From: Lentzea aerocolonigenes | GTDB lineage: Bacteria > Actinomycetota > Actinomycetes > Mycobacteriales > Pseudonocardiaceae | Reading direction: 5' to 3' | Assembly (NCBI RefSeq): GCF_000974445.1 | Contig: NZ_BBOJ01000016.1 | Span: 124,001-188,000, forward strand | Length of the DNA: 64,000 nt | Part shown: positions 16,159 through 25,851 of the stretch, in pieces | Numbering within the stretch: the stretch's first letter is position 1 | Layout of the letters: each line of letters opens with the position of its first letter | Notes under the pieces: model-generated | The model's input: only the letters and a program-made list of their open reading frames with translations | Told to the model about the DNA's origin: nothing | The model's database searches: none | Translations under genes and position numbers: made by a program

Positions 16159-17982
16159 ATGACACTCGGCGCCTTGTTCCACCAGATGCCGTGGAGTGAC
16201 TTCGACGCACTGGCACGTATGGACGGCGACACGTCCATGGTGCGCCGGCTGCGCCGGGCTGAGCGCAGCCGACGAAAGCTGCTGCTGCACGGGCTTTCCG
16301 AGACCTCGGCGAAGTCACCGGAACTGTTCGGGCCGATGCCTCCGTTGGACGTGGTCCTGGAGTTGTTCGCACGGGTCGAGGATGCCTCACCATCGGCGTT
16401 CGACAGGCTGCTCGCGCACCCCTACACCGGAAGCTGGGCCGGCTACACGACTCGCTTGTTGCGCAACGGGATGGACGGCGTGTGCCCGTTGTGGGTCCAC
16501 CTCGGCCATCTGCACGCCATCGCGGCAGCCGCGGCGATCAGAGCGGGTCTCGACTTCGAGATCGCTGTGCCGATGTGGGGGGAGAACGCGGTTCTGCCAT
16601 CCCTCGGAGTGGCCCGGTTGCGATCCTCGGCACCGTTTTCGGTGGCCGTGGTGCGTGGTGGCGGTGGGACCTGCACCGTGGCGAACGAGGCTGCCGTGGT
16701 GCGGCTGCCCGATCCGCTGGACACCGACGGTCCCGGCTGGTGGGCACTGCGGCACCGCAGCGTTGTCGTGGGGCGCTCCCGGTTCTCCGTGTGCTTGGAC
16801 GATCTCGACCCGTATCGAGGACTCTACGAACCGGTGCCGTCCCAGCGACTGGACGGCGTCGAGCACGACGCTTGGCGTCGGCTGCTCGACGAGGCGTGGC
16901 AGTTGCTCGTGGAGGCTGTTCCCGACCTCGCGCGCATCCTTGCGATCGGGCTGAACTCGTTGGTACCGGCGCCGTTGGTGCCGTTCCGGAGCGTGAGCGC
17001 GTCGACGGGTGAAGCCTTCGGCAGCGCCGTTGTGGGACGCCCGCCTGACGGCGCGGAGCTGGCAGCCACGCTCGTCCACGAGTTCCAGCACATCGTGCTC
17101 GGCGGGATCTTGCACCTGGTGCAGCTGTACGACGACGACCCTCGGGAAAGGATCTACGTCCCGTGGCGTGACGACCCGCGGCCGCTTCGCGGTGCGCTCC
17201 AAGGTGTCTACGCGTTCGCTGGAGTGAGTGCGTTCTGGCGCGCACTGGCCACCGCTCGAGGCGGGGCGTTCGCCCGGCGTGCGATGTTCGAGTTCGCCTA
17301 CTGGCGCGGGCAGACGTGGCACACGTTCTCGGCGCTGCGCGACGATGAAACGCTGACCGCCGCGGGACGGCGGTTCCTGACCGGCATCGGCGACGTCCTC
17401 GGTCCGTGGCAGAACGAGCCGATTCCGGAGGACGTCGCGGAACTGGCTGCCGCGGCGACCGCCGATCACCGTGCCGGCTGGCGGATCCGACACATGCGGC
17501 CGGATCCCTCGGTCGTGACCAAGCTGGTGAACGCCTGGCGAAGCGGGCGTTCCCGGCCGCCTGCCACAGCAGCGCACACCGACCTGCCCCCGACCCCGGT
17601 TCCGGACGGTTCGTGGTCGAAGAGCCGCGCAGATCTGATGAGGCTCAACCTGAGCGGAGCCGATCTGGAGAGTCTGTGGCAGACGGTCCCTGATGCGACC
17701 CCTGCCGATTTTGCTTACGCCAGCGGTCGGTTTGCCGACGCGGCGCACGATTATCGTGCGGAGTTGCGAGCCGACCCGGACCGGCCCGCCTCTCTCGTCG
17801 GTCTCGGCCTCGCGTTGGCGGCCACCGGGCAGGATCCGGCCTCGCGTGCGCTGCTGCACTGCCCGGAACTGGTCCGCGCGGTGCACCGAGTGCTTCGGCA
17901 CGCGCCGGGCCGGGTACCGACCCCGGAGCACCTGGCCTCGTGGATCGGCCAGGTGGTCTCCGGGCAGTCGCCCTCTACATGA
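16159..17982 (+). CDS. aKG-HExxH-type peptide beta-hydroxylase family protein
   Basis: About 607 residues. The diagnostic motif is VHEFQHIVLGG with H307-E308-x-x-H311, in the setting typical of the HExxH putative peptide-modification family (TIGR04267), members of which act as alpha-ketoglutarate-dependent peptide beta-hydroxylases in RiPP pathways. A preceding SASTGEAFGSAVVGRPPDG and a following YVPWRDDPRPL segment also fit. ATG 16159 lies just after the peptide gene's stop; ATG 16126, inside that gene, is an alternative. It reads toward, and overlaps by eight bases, the convergent NB-ARC/TPR gene. The likely substrate is the FxsA-like peptide. Confidence 0.8.
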   Translation: MTLGALFHQMPWSDFDALARMDGDTSMVRRLRRAERSRRKLLLHGLSETSAKSPELFGPMPPLDVVLELFARVEDASPSAFDRLLAHPYTGSWAGYTTRLLRNGMDGVCPLWVHLGHLHAIAAAAAIRAGLDFEIAVPMWGENAVLPSLGVARLRSSAPFSVAVVRGGGGTCTVANEAAVVRLPDPLDTDGPGWWALRHRSVVVGRSRFSVCLDDLDPYRGLYEPVPSQRLDGVEHDAWRRLLDEAWQLLVEAVPDLARILAIGLNSLVPAPLVPFRSVSASTGEAFGSAVVGRPPDGAELAATLVHEFQHIVLGGILHLVQLYDDDPRERIYVPWRDDPRPLRGALQGVYAFAGVSAFWRALATARGGAFARRAMFEFAYWRGQTWHTFSALRDDETLTAAGRRFLTGIGDVLGPWQNEPIPEDVAELAAAATADHRAGWRIRHMRPDPSVVTKLVNAWRSGRSRPPATAAHTDLPPTPVPDGSWSKSRADLMRLNLSGADLESLWQTVPDATPADFAYASGRFADAAHDYRAELRADPDRPASLVGLGLALAATGQDPASRALLHCPELVRAVHRVLRHAPGRVPTPEHLASWIGQVVSGQSPST

Positions 17983-20701
17983 GCATCGGGTCGATGTCGC
18001 AGTCCGCACGTGCGTCCTTGACCGCGGCGATGGTTGCCGGGTGGGCCTCGCCGAGGACCTTCCGGTACCTGTCCAGAACAGGGCCGCGATAGGGGCCTGC
18101 CTCCTCCTCCCGCCCGGCCGCGACCAGGTCGAGACCGAGGTTGAACGCCGCTGCCAGTGTCGTGGGGTGGTTCACGCCCAGCACTCGCCCGGCACGTTCG
18201 ACCGCGTCCTGGCCCAGCGTCACCGCCAGCGCGGTTTCTCCCAGGGCGGCCAGGTCGCTCGCCAGGTTGATGGCCGTGATGATCGCGTAGGGGTGGTTCG
18301 GGCCGATACCCGTGCGGAAGTGCTCGAGCGCGCGTTCGTCCAGGACACGTGCGTCGCCCGCGTCGCCCCGCAGTCGCAACGTGACCGCGAGGTCGACGGT
18401 CGCGGCGATCGTGTGCGGATGATGTTCCTTGAGGCTCAGCCGGTACCGTCCGAACGTCTCCTCACCGAGGGCTTTTGCCGCCGTGAGATCACCCGAGTGG
18501 CGAAGGTCGATCGAATGCCCCAACGCGCACGCCATGGTGGTGGGGTGATCGGGGCCGTAAGCCACCGTGAGCCGCTTGAGGGCCGCGTCCGAAAGCTCGA
18601 GCGCGGTCGCGTGGTCGCCGTCCTTGCGCCTGGCGACCGAGAGGTAGAACTCCAGGGTGACCGTGTCGTTGTTGTCCTCACCGAATCGTGCTTTGTAAAG
18701 AGTGCTGAGCGACTCCTGCTCGATGCGGGCTCGGATGTAGTCACCGGCCTCGCGTCGATCGATGATCAATGCGGCATTGGCGCTGAGGGTCCTGGGGTGG
18801 TCGGGGCCCAACACCTCGATCCGTCGCTGCAAGGTGCTCTCGTCGAGGTCGGCTGCTGCCTGGTACTCCCCGGACAGCCGAAGGCTCAGTGCGTGCTGGT
18901 ACGCGGCGTTGAGAGCTTCCGGATCCTCTTCACCGAACAGTCGCTTGGACTTGGCGTAGATCTCCTCGCTCAGCTTCGACGCCTGGGCGAAGTCGCCCTT
19001 GGCGCGCAGGTCGATGACGATGTTCGTCTGCAGAGCGAGCGTTTCCTCGCTGTCCTCACCTGAAACCTGGATGCGTCGTTGCAGGGTGAGCTGGTTGATC
19101 CGGGAAGCTTCCTCGTACCGGCCCAGACCCCACAGGTACAGGCCGAGTCGCTGAGCGACGTCGAGGGTGTGCGGGTCGGTGGGGCCCAGCTGCCGCTCGA
19201 ACTTCTCCAGTGCGTATTCGGCGAACCTGGCGGCTTCCTCGTGGTCGCCCCATGCGAAGAGATAGCGCATCAGGTTGATCGCGAGCTGCCGGACCCAGCC
19301 GTCCTCGCAGTCGACGATGTCGGCTGCGTAGGCGTGGGGGAGCAGTTCGCGGTAACGCGGCCAGTGGCGGGCCGACTCGGGGTCGTTGGGGTCGCGGCCG
19401 GAGAGCAACTGGTGCGCGCCGTGCTTCATCTGGGCTTGCACCTGCGGTGCCATCACGCGGTTGCGCAAGACCAACTGGACCAGTCGGTGGAGCTGGATGG
19501 TGTTGTTGCCGTGGTCGATCTTCGCGAGGCCGTAGCGGTTGATGTCGCGGATGGCCTTTGCGAGCTTGATCGGGTCGCGTAGTGCGGCGTCGAGTTCCGG
19601 AGAGATCGAGACGCCTCGGCTGACGCCGGTGAACAGGTCGCGGGAGATGGGCTCCGGCGAGAAGAAGGCGCAGATGTGCAGGATCTGGTGGGCTGCGGGG
19701 TTGCGGGTCTTGAGCTCGTCGAAGGAGACGTTCCAGGCTGCGGCGACGGAGACCTCGTAGGCCGGTGGTGCGGAGGTGTCGAGGATTTCCGCCACGGACT
19801 CGTCGAACAGACGCAGGTACTCGGCCACCGGCATACCGGTCATCGCTCGCCAGGCGGCTGCCTGCTCGACCGCCAGTGGGAGGTCTCCGAGCTTCTCGGC
19901 CAGTCGGTTCGCGTCATCGACGTCGATGTCCGGGCCTCGTCGGCCGAGCAGTTCGATGCTTTCGTCGCGCTCGAACACCGCCAGCTCGAGAGGCCTGGCC
20001 ACGCCGGCCCAGTCCGGGTTGCGTGAAGTGATGAGCACTTCGCCGGGACCGTTCGTGGGGATGAACGGCAGCACTTCCTCGGGGCTCTCCGCCGCGTCGA
20101 AGACGAGCAGCCACCGCCGGAACGGCCTGCCCAGACGCAGCGCCTCGCGAACGGCGGGTACCGCCGTGTTCGACTCGGACGCTCCTGGCAGGCCCAATTG
20201 CCTGGCCAAATCCGTCAGACTGGCGCGGATCTGGGTCACGCGAGCAGCTTCGATCCACCAGATGAGGTCGTAGTCCTGGGAATGGCGGTAGATGTACTCG
20301 GTCGCCATCTGGGTTTTGCCGATACCGCCCATACCGTGCAGCGCTGAGGGCAGTACCGCAGTGGTACCGCCTGCGGTCAGGCGTTTACCCAGTTGTTCGA
20401 GAAGTTCCCTCCTTCCGGTGAAGTTGGGATTTCGCGGCGGAACATTACCCCAAACGGGTGGTGGTTCGTCTGTCTGTCGTTTGTGGAACGCGCGTGGCTC
20501 GGACGGCGTCCGATAAGCAGATGAGTCCGCAGATGAGCCAGGAATGGTGGCGTCGGCAGGCCGAGTCCGGGGAGCTTCCAGCGTTGAGGTTGCTGCAGGA
20601 TCGCTGGGCCGCTCGGCCAGTTCAGCCATTTCCTCGCTCGCAGTCCTGGTCAGGCCGCCCTTGATTGATTCAGGGTCGGGCACAATCGAGCGCCCCTGCA
20701 G
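17975..20701 (-). repeat. Copy B of the 2.7-kb direct duplication
   Basis: Intact partner of 11935-14661, embedded in the full-length fusion gene. The two copies share orientation and flank the plus-strand peptide/hydroxylase pair. Confidence 0.9.
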
Positions 20702-22396
20702 CGCGACTTTCGACAGTCGATCCGCGCGGGACAAGTAGGGTCCCGACAAGGCTCTCATAACTGTGCGCTCGAGCACTACATCAGCTGTGTTGGCTGGTTC
20801 TGGATCCGGAGTGTTATGAGGATCTGCTATGGCATCTCGGAGGCGTGCGAGGACGGGGAGGCGGTCCGAGAACTCGGTGGCGGCAGCCTGAACCACGCTG
20901 GCGGTCTCAGAGCGCCGCGCGGCGCCTAGCAACAGTTCACGAACTGCCGCTGGGATGGCGAAGGCTTTGGTGTCCTGGACGAACTCCTGGTCGTCTGGAC
21001 CGATCGGGCGCAAGAGCCCACTCAGGAGCAATTCGCCCAGGTGCTCGTTTCCTGCTTCCGGTACGAATCGTTGCCGAATTAATTGGGCCACGTCCAAGTG
21101 CGCTGGAACTGCCGCCAGCAGCGTGGCCAGCCGCAACGCGGGTGGTGAGGCCTGGCTCCGGAATTGGCGGATGTGGTCCTGAGCCGGCAGGGGCACCGTC
21201 TCGGCGGCCGGTGCTTCGCTGGTGGCCAGCAGCACCGTGCCGGTCACGGGGCCACGGCTCTCGCCCGCGATCAGGCTGCTCCACCAGCGCAGCCACCGGT
21301 GCCGCATCTCGATCACCGGGATCGGCACGGTGCCGGGGTGGGCCAGGGAGGTGGGGTCCGGCTCCAGCCACGCGTCTGGCAGTTCGAAGGTCCAGCGGCT
21401 GTTCGGCTTCATCGGCCCGTGCGCGTTGAGCTCGACCCGGTGGGTTCGCACCCGGCCTCGTTCCCACAGCCATTGGGGCAGCAGGTGCACGACGCTCACC
21501 GGCATCGTGCGACCCCACTTCGCCAGCATCGGCAGCAGGACGTCCGGCCTCCAGGTGTCGCTCACGCCGTCGGTCAGCAGCAGGACGACCCGCCTGCCGG
21601 AGGCTTCCACGATTTCGGCGGGATTCCGCGCTGGTGTCTCGGCTGTGCCGCCCCGCAGCCTCGGGACCGCCGATCCGTCGGGGTTCACGACGACTTCGAG
21701 GAGGCGGATCTGGATCGTGCGGAACGCCCCGAGCCGGCTCAGCATCTCGGTGAACGCGGCTACCTGCGACTGCCACAACGTCATCAGCGGGCTTCGGTCG
21801 ACCACGAGCGTGAGGTCGAGCCAGCGTTCCGTTCGCGGCCGGGTCACCGGCCACCAGCGACCCGTCTGCGCCACCTGGTCCGCCGTCGTCTGCTCGTCCA
21901 GGACCATCGCATCGTCGCGCCACGAGCGCACTTCGCGTTTGAGCGGCCGCAACGCCCGGAAGCACTCGAGCGAGTCGATCAACGGGGCGCTGCCGGTGTG
22001 ATCCCCGTTGCCGGACGGTGAAAGGAACTCCGGCACCGTCGCGAACTCCGCCCGTGCTGGTTCGCCGGGCGGTGTCGAGACAGCCGGCTCCGGTGGCTCG
22101 ACCGGGGGAGCTTCCCGATCGGGTGCATCCGGTACCGGGTCGGGCTCGACGACGTCAGCGGGCGGTTGCCGAACGTCCGCGGGCTCGGCCGGCTCTGGCT
22201 CGGCTTCCTCGGGCGCTGCACGTTCCGGGCCGGCGGACCGGACGGCCGAGGCCAGCCAGACGATGTCTCCCAGCTCGGCCCAGTCGAGGTCGTCGATCAC
22301 GAGTTCGGCGTTGTCGGGCTGTGCCGTCTCGGCGGTGGGGGTCCTTCGCCGATGTCCGGGCGGATCAGGAGCGCCGCTGGGCCTGCCCATGATCAT
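17975..22396 (-). CDS. vWA (SAV_2336-like) - NB-ARC - TPR fusion, FxsT-type
   Basis: 1473 residues. After an acidic Pro-rich region (about 55-115) comes a vWA-like domain with WLDLTLVVDRSPLM at 192-205 (a degenerate MIDAS, DRSPL instead of DxSxS) and VVLLLTDGVSDTW at 270-282. A helical segment and linker lead to an NB-ARC NTPase (P-loop GMGGIGKTQMA near residue 690; LPLAVEQAA), then a long TPR array. In vWA-MoxR-VMAP ternary systems this protein would be the NTPase/scaffold responding to MoxR and VMAP; in FxsA systems the NB-ARC-TPR part is the FxsT protein. ATG 22396 overlaps the MoxR stop (ATGA), so it is the last cistron of a three-gene operon. Confidence 0.88.
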   Translation of the reverse strand: MIMGRPSGAPDPPGHRRRTPTAETAQPDNAELVIDDLDWAELGDIVWLASAVRSAGPERAAPEEAEPEPAEPADVRQPPADVVEPDPVPDAPDREAPPVEPPEPAVSTPPGEPARAEFATVPEFLSPSGNGDHTGSAPLIDSLECFRALRPLKREVRSWRDDAMVLDEQTTADQVAQTGRWWPVTRPRTERWLDLTLVVDRSPLMTLWQSQVAAFTEMLSRLGAFRTIQIRLLEVVVNPDGSAVPRLRGGTAETPARNPAEIVEASGRRVVLLLTDGVSDTWRPDVLLPMLAKWGRTMPVSVVHLLPQWLWERGRVRTHRVELNAHGPMKPNSRWTFELPDAWLEPDPTSLAHPGTVPIPVIEMRHRWLRWWSSLIAGESRGPVTGTVLLATSEAPAAETVPLPAQDHIRQFRSQASPPALRLATLLAAVPAHLDVAQLIRQRFVPEAGNEHLGELLLSGLLRPIGPDDQEFVQDTKAFAIPAAVRELLLGAARRSETASVVQAAATEFSDRLPVLARLRDAIADPHNTPDPEPANTADVVLERTVMRALSGPYLSRADRLSKVALQGRSIVPDPESIKGGLTRTASEEMAELAERPSDPAATSTLEAPRTRPADATIPGSSADSSAYRTPSEPRAFHKRQTDEPPPVWGNVPPRNPNFTGRRELLEQLGKRLTAGGTTAVLPSALHGMGGIGKTQMATEYIYRHSQDYDLIWWIEAARVTQIRASLTDLARQLGLPGASESNTAVPAVREALRLGRPFRRWLLVFDAAESPEEVLPFIPTNGPGEVLITSRNPDWAGVARPLELAVFERDESIELLGRRGPDIDVDDANRLAEKLGDLPLAVEQAAAWRAMTGMPVAEYLRLFDESVAEILDTSAPPAYEVSVAAAWNVSFDELKTRNPAAHQILHICAFFSPEPISRDLFTGVSRGVSISPELDAALRDPIKLAKAIRDINRYGLAKIDHGNNTIQLHRLVQLVLRNRVMAPQVQAQMKHGAHQLLSGRDPNDPESARHWPRYRELLPHAYAADIVDCEDGWVRQLAINLMRYLFAWGDHEEAARFAEYALEKFERQLGPTDPHTLDVAQRLGLYLWGLGRYEEASRINQLTLQRRIQVSGEDSEETLALQTNIVIDLRAKGDFAQASKLSEEIYAKSKRLFGEEDPEALNAAYQHALSLRLSGEYQAAADLDESTLQRRIEVLGPDHPRTLSANAALIIDRREAGDYIRARIEQESLSTLYKARFGEDNNDTVTLEFYLSVARRKDGDHATALELSDAALKRLTVAYGPDHPTTMACALGHSIDLRHSGDLTAAKALGEETFGRYRLSLKEHHPHTIAATVDLAVTLRLRGDAGDARVLDERALEHFRTGIGPNHPYAIITAINLASDLAALGETALAVTLGQDAVERAGRVLGVNHPTTLAAAFNLGLDLVAAGREEEAGPYRGPVLDRYRKVLGEAHPATIAAVKDARADCDIDPMLM

Positions 22397-23466
22397 CTAC
22401 CCGTCGTCAGTCGATGCCACAACGAGTCGATCAGGCGTGGCCAGGCGACACCGTCCGGCTTGTAGGCGCCCGAAGTCGCCAGATAGACGGCATCGAGCAG
22501 CCGATCCGCGGGAATGCCGCCTTCCGCGCGACTTTTCTCCACGAACTCCCGCACCAGGGCATCGCGATGCAGACCGTCTGGATCCAAAAGGTGATTGGCC
22601 ACCATTGCGGCCAGTTGTTCGACGTTGGGATCTTTGATTTCAAGTTGCAGAGCGCGACGGAGAAACGCGGGCGGGAATTCGCGTTCACCGTTGCTCGTCA
22701 TGATGACGATCGGGAAAGCGTGGCACCTGACCCGGCCGTCCGTCACGGTCGCGGTCTCGTTCGGATCCGCGGTGTGGACCGTCATCTCGCGCGTGGAATG
22801 GCGGATGCGAGCCAGCTCGTCGATGAAGAACTCCCCGTCCTCGAAGATGCTCAGAAGATTGTTGGGGAGGTCTGACTCGCTTTTGTCCAATTCGTCGATC
22901 AGGAGTACGCGCGGCAGTTTTCGTGGAAGGAAAGCCGTTCCCAGCGGGCCCAGTCGAATGAAATCCCCGATCGGGGAATCCTCCACCGGGCCGGATCGTT
23001 GCTGGCTTGTCGCGGCCGCCTGCAACCGGCCGATGGCGTCGTAGCGGTACAAGCCGGAAGTCAGAGTCGTGTGTGTGGAAATCGACCATTTGAGCACTCG
23101 GCCGAGCCGCAGTTCCCGTGCGATGCGGTACGCGAGAGCGGACTTGCCGACGCCCGGCTTCCCCGTCAGCAGCAGCGGCCGGCGGAGGTACAGGCTCGCG
23201 TTCACCATGTCGAGCTCGCGCGGGTCGACGTGCTGCTCGGTCAGGTGGAACTCCGAACCCAGCCTGCGGTCCGCCTCGCCGTCGTCCTCCGGCGGATGCC
23301 CGCCCGACTGGGGCAGCGGCCCTCCGTAGTCCCGCCAGGGTGGAGGGGGCGGAAGGATCTGGGTCAGGTCTATGTCGTACATGGGACGGCCGGTTCCGCG
23401 GTAGATCCACCAGTCGGGTGCCTCGCCGGGCTGGTGGGCGTCCACTCTCGACTCGTTCACGCTCAT
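22393..23466 (-). CDS. MoxR-type AAA+ ATPase of a vWA-MoxR-VMAP system
   Basis: 357 residues. Walker A is LLTGKPGVGKSALAYRIA, Walker B LPRVLLIDELDKSESDLPN, sensor 1 PIVIMTSNGEREF, and the arginine-finger region PPAFLRRALQLEI. The Pro-rich N-terminus contains IDLTQILPPPPPWRDYGG. MoxR ATPases work as hexameric remodelling enzymes with vWA partners. ATG 23466 lies 14 bases after the VMAP stop with AAGGGACAGG before it; the open frame continues upstream into the VMAP gene but without a start signal. Middle gene of the operon. Confidence 0.9.
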   Translation of the reverse strand: MSVNESRVDAHQPGEAPDWWIYRGTGRPMYDIDLTQILPPPPPWRDYGGPLPQSGGHPPEDDGEADRRLGSEFHLTEQHVDPRELDMVNASLYLRRPLLLTGKPGVGKSALAYRIARELRLGRVLKWSISTHTTLTSGLYRYDAIGRLQAAATSQQRSGPVEDSPIGDFIRLGPLGTAFLPRKLPRVLLIDELDKSESDLPNNLLSIFEDGEFFIDELARIRHSTREMTVHTADPNETATVTDGRVRCHAFPIVIMTSNGEREFPPAFLRRALQLEIKDPNVEQLAAMVANHLLDPDGLHRDALVREFVEKSRAEGGIPADRLLDAVYLATSGAYKPDGVAWPRLIDSLWHRLTTGR

Positions 23467-23480
23467 CCGTCCTGTCCCTT

Positions 23481-25262
23481 TCAACGTCCGGCCGGGTTCG
23501 ACGACGGTTGATCGAAAACGAAGGTCCGGTGCGGGTCGTCCCAGAGCACCACCAGGTCTCGCACGAGGTCGTCGGCGCCCGCGGACAGGTGGGCCGCCCT
23601 GCGCTGTTCCGGCAGATCGAGGACACCGCCAGGTCCGCCGGCCAGGCGGTCGACGAGTGGCCGCAAGTTCTCGGAGGTGGCGCTCGGATGCCACAGGATC
23701 ACCGGCAGTCCTGCTCTCAGGGCAGCCGTCAGGGGGTCCGGTGCGGTGCGCGACTCGGGGCGAGCGGATGGTGGTTCGTCCATTACCAGGCCAATCCATC
23801 TGGAATCACTCAGCACGACGTCGATCGGATTGTCCCCCGCCCGTGATGCTCCGACAGAGTGAATTCGCTCCACGGCCGGGTTCTCCAGCATAGAGTCCCA
23901 ACGGACGCGCCAGGGGCGATGCCAGTGCTTCGTGTGCATTCTTTCGAGTGATCTTATGACTACGGTGTAGTCGAGCACGAGTGGCCGTGGGTCACCGGAA
24001 CTGTGCTCTTTCCGCCAGGTGTAGATCGGCAATTGAAGCAGCGGGCGTGCCATCAGGAATTCCAGGGTCACGGGTACGGCCTGATCACACCACGCACCCT
24101 CCGCCTGAATGATCATCTCGTCGATCCGATATTCCAGGTCGTTGATGCTCAACTCGTGAACTCCGCCGCTCTGCGGCGGCCAGTCGAGAGGATCGTCCTG
24201 GCGCCAAAACGAGAGGATGCACTTTCCTGAATCGATCGAGTCGAGCTTGATCGCGAACATCAGGTGCAGATGCGGTTCCGTCTGAACCGACAAACGGGTT
24301 TCGCGCTGCTCTTCCAGGGCGCTGGTGCGGCGCAACTTGCGCACGTTCTGCTCGACCCACTCGGTCAGCCGGGCGCCGATCTCGCCGCCGACCTCCCTGG
24401 CCACGAGTTCGACGAACAGGATCGCCGGTGGAACGCCGTCGGGCCCGGCGTTGAAGTCTTCCAAGTGCTGGTAGGCCTCCCACGCGGAGCCGAACCGTTG
24501 CGTCGGTACGGCCGACCTGGTGGCACGGCTCATGAGCATCGGCAGGTGCGGCGTCTCGATCTCGATCAACCAGCTGTGCAGGTCCTTGAGTTCTTCGTCC
24601 GGGTTGAGCGGCAGCACCACGGGCTCGTCGTGCTCGGCCATCGGCGGATGACCGCTCATGTCGGAGTTCTCGCCGTGCAACCGCAACCAGGCGTGGCCCT
24701 TGAAAGTCTTGATCAACACTTCGATCTGGCGGTAGGACTCCGGTGCGGTGCCGGGATCTTGCAGGATCACTTCGGTGTAGAAGTGGTCCGAAGCGATCAT
24801 GGCCAGCAGGCCCTCGGAGTGGCGCAACGCCAGTTTGGCTTCGTGGGCGTCCAAGATCCGGAATGCGAGGTTGACCGGAAGGCCGATCCAACCGTGGGTG
24901 TCCTTGCGGATGTCACCGGAGTGCACCGCCACCCGCAGCTTCATCCTGGCTTCGGCGACCCTGGTGGAGTTGAAGCGACGGATCTCGGTGACCAGCCGGT
25001 CGGGCAGTTTGTCGGCGAGCTCGCTCTTGGGGAACGTGGCGGGGATGAGGATCAGCGCACCGTCACCGCGGTCTTCGGTCTCGCAGTCGTCGTAGTCGAT
25101 CCCCACGCCGGCGAGGGCTCGCTTCAGCACGCCGTAGAGGCCCTCGCGCACATCGGTCATGTGGATGGCTTGCCTGCTGTCATTGGTGAAGTCCGCGATG
25201 TCGACGGTCACGATGGTTCGGTGCGTTGACGGCGCCAGTGACACGAGCCAGTCCTCTCCCAC
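23481..25262 (-). CDS. VMAP protein: nucleotide cyclase-like domain plus VMAP-C
   Basis: 593 residues starting at GTG 25262. Residues ~15-180 form a class III nucleotide-cyclase-like domain (IVTVDIADF, TEDRGDGALILI, LRVAVHSGDI, GLPVNLAFRILDA) homologous to the stand-alone protein at 9605. The middle (about 200-330) is unassigned. The C-terminal half matches the vWA-MoxR-associated protein domain (VTLEFLMARPLLQLPIYTWR, LDYTVVIRSLERM, WIGLVMDEPP, AGLPVILWHPSA). VMAP proteins pair an N-terminal effector or sensor with VMAP-C in predicted NTP-dependent conflict systems; here the N-terminal module is the cyclase-like domain. First gene of the VMAP-MoxR-vWA operon. Confidence 0.85.
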   Translation of the reverse strand: MGEDWLVSLAPSTHRTIVTVDIADFTNDSRQAIHMTDVREGLYGVLKRALAGVGIDYDDCETEDRGDGALILIPATFPKSELADKLPDRLVTEIRRFNSTRVAEARMKLRVAVHSGDIRKDTHGWIGLPVNLAFRILDAHEAKLALRHSEGLLAMIASDHFYTEVILQDPGTAPESYRQIEVLIKTFKGHAWLRLHGENSDMSGHPPMAEHDEPVVLPLNPDEELKDLHSWLIEIETPHLPMLMSRATRSAVPTQRFGSAWEAYQHLEDFNAGPDGVPPAILFVELVAREVGGEIGARLTEWVEQNVRKLRRTSALEEQRETRLSVQTEPHLHLMFAIKLDSIDSGKCILSFWRQDDPLDWPPQSGGVHELSINDLEYRIDEMIIQAEGAWCDQAVPVTLEFLMARPLLQLPIYTWRKEHSSGDPRPLVLDYTVVIRSLERMHTKHWHRPWRVRWDSMLENPAVERIHSVGASRAGDNPIDVVLSDSRWIGLVMDEPPSARPESRTAPDPLTAALRAGLPVILWHPSATSENLRPLVDRLAGGPGGVLDLPEQRRAAHLSAGADDLVRDLVVLWDDPHRTFVFDQPSSNPAGR

Positions 25263-25699
25263 GACACGACCTGTCGGTGCGTCGAGTACCAGATCACCAG
25301 TTTCCTCACCGCGTCATATGACACACAATGCACGACGGTAAGAGGATCGCGACGTCAGGCGAACCATTCGGCGAGATCACTGGCGTTGTCGGATGGAATA
25401 TCCGCTCGAACGAACCGCTGAGATCGACCGGTTCGATGCCGGGCTGACGGCGGTGCGTCGCGTGACCTGCGAGTTCCGATAGCGTGGCATGACCACAGTC
25501 TTGCTCCGCGGGCAAGCACTGGTGGTGTTCCCACGGCGGTTGGCCAGAAAATGGCCATGAAGTTCGTCGTGTGCAAGCGCGGGAGTGCAACACAAACCTG
25601 TGGAGTCGTCAAACCTGCAAGAGTGTGAATCTCGAGGAGTGCCGGTGGAAAGGCGCCGGGATTGTTCCGGGCGGCCGCGTGTTCGTTGTGGACGCTGAG
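25263..25699. other. 437-bp region upstream of the VMAP operon
   Basis: No convincing gene. It must hold the VMAP operon promoter (minus strand). A perfect 10-base palindrome, GTCATATGAC, lies at 25313-25322, about 50 bases upstream of the VMAP start, and is a candidate operator. A 95-codon minus-strand frame (25306-25593) has no ribosome site and no recognisable domain. Confidence 0.4.
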
Positions 25700-25771
25700 T
25701 TCCCCTGCCAGGACTCGAACCTGGTCCTCCCGCGTAACAGTCGGGCGTGCTGCCGGCAGCACCTCAGAGGA
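25700..25771 (-). tRNA. tRNA-Asn(GTT), divergent
   Basis: Folds as a cloverleaf: acceptor TCCTCTG/CAGGGGA with discriminator A, D arm GTGC-TGCCGGCA-GCAC, anticodon loop CTGTTAC (GTT), and T arm CCAGG-TTCGAGT-CCTGG. Oddities: positions 8-9 are AG instead of TA, and the anticodon stem CCCGA/GCGGG has an A-G mismatch next to the loop. CCA is not encoded. First of seven closely packed minus-strand tRNA genes. Confidence 0.75.
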
Positions 25772-25775
25772 CACG

Positions 25776-25847
25776 TACTCCCGGCAGGAGTCGAACCTGC
25801 GTCCCCGGCTTCGGACGCCGGTGTCGTTTCCGTTGGACCACGGGAGT
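25776..25847 (-). tRNA. tRNA-Arg(CCG)
   Basis: Acceptor ACTCCCG/CGGGAGT (seven pairs), discriminator A, short D stem GTC/GAC, anticodon arm CCGGC-GTCCGAA-GCCGG (CCG), T arm GCAGG-TTCGACT-CCTGC. Four bases separate it from the Asn gene. Confidence 0.88.
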
Positions 25848-25851
25848 GCGG

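Noticed and set aside
25306..25593. 95-codon minus-strand frame upstream of VMAP
   Set aside because: No start signal, no domain and unusual composition; kept as part of the promoter-containing intergenic region.
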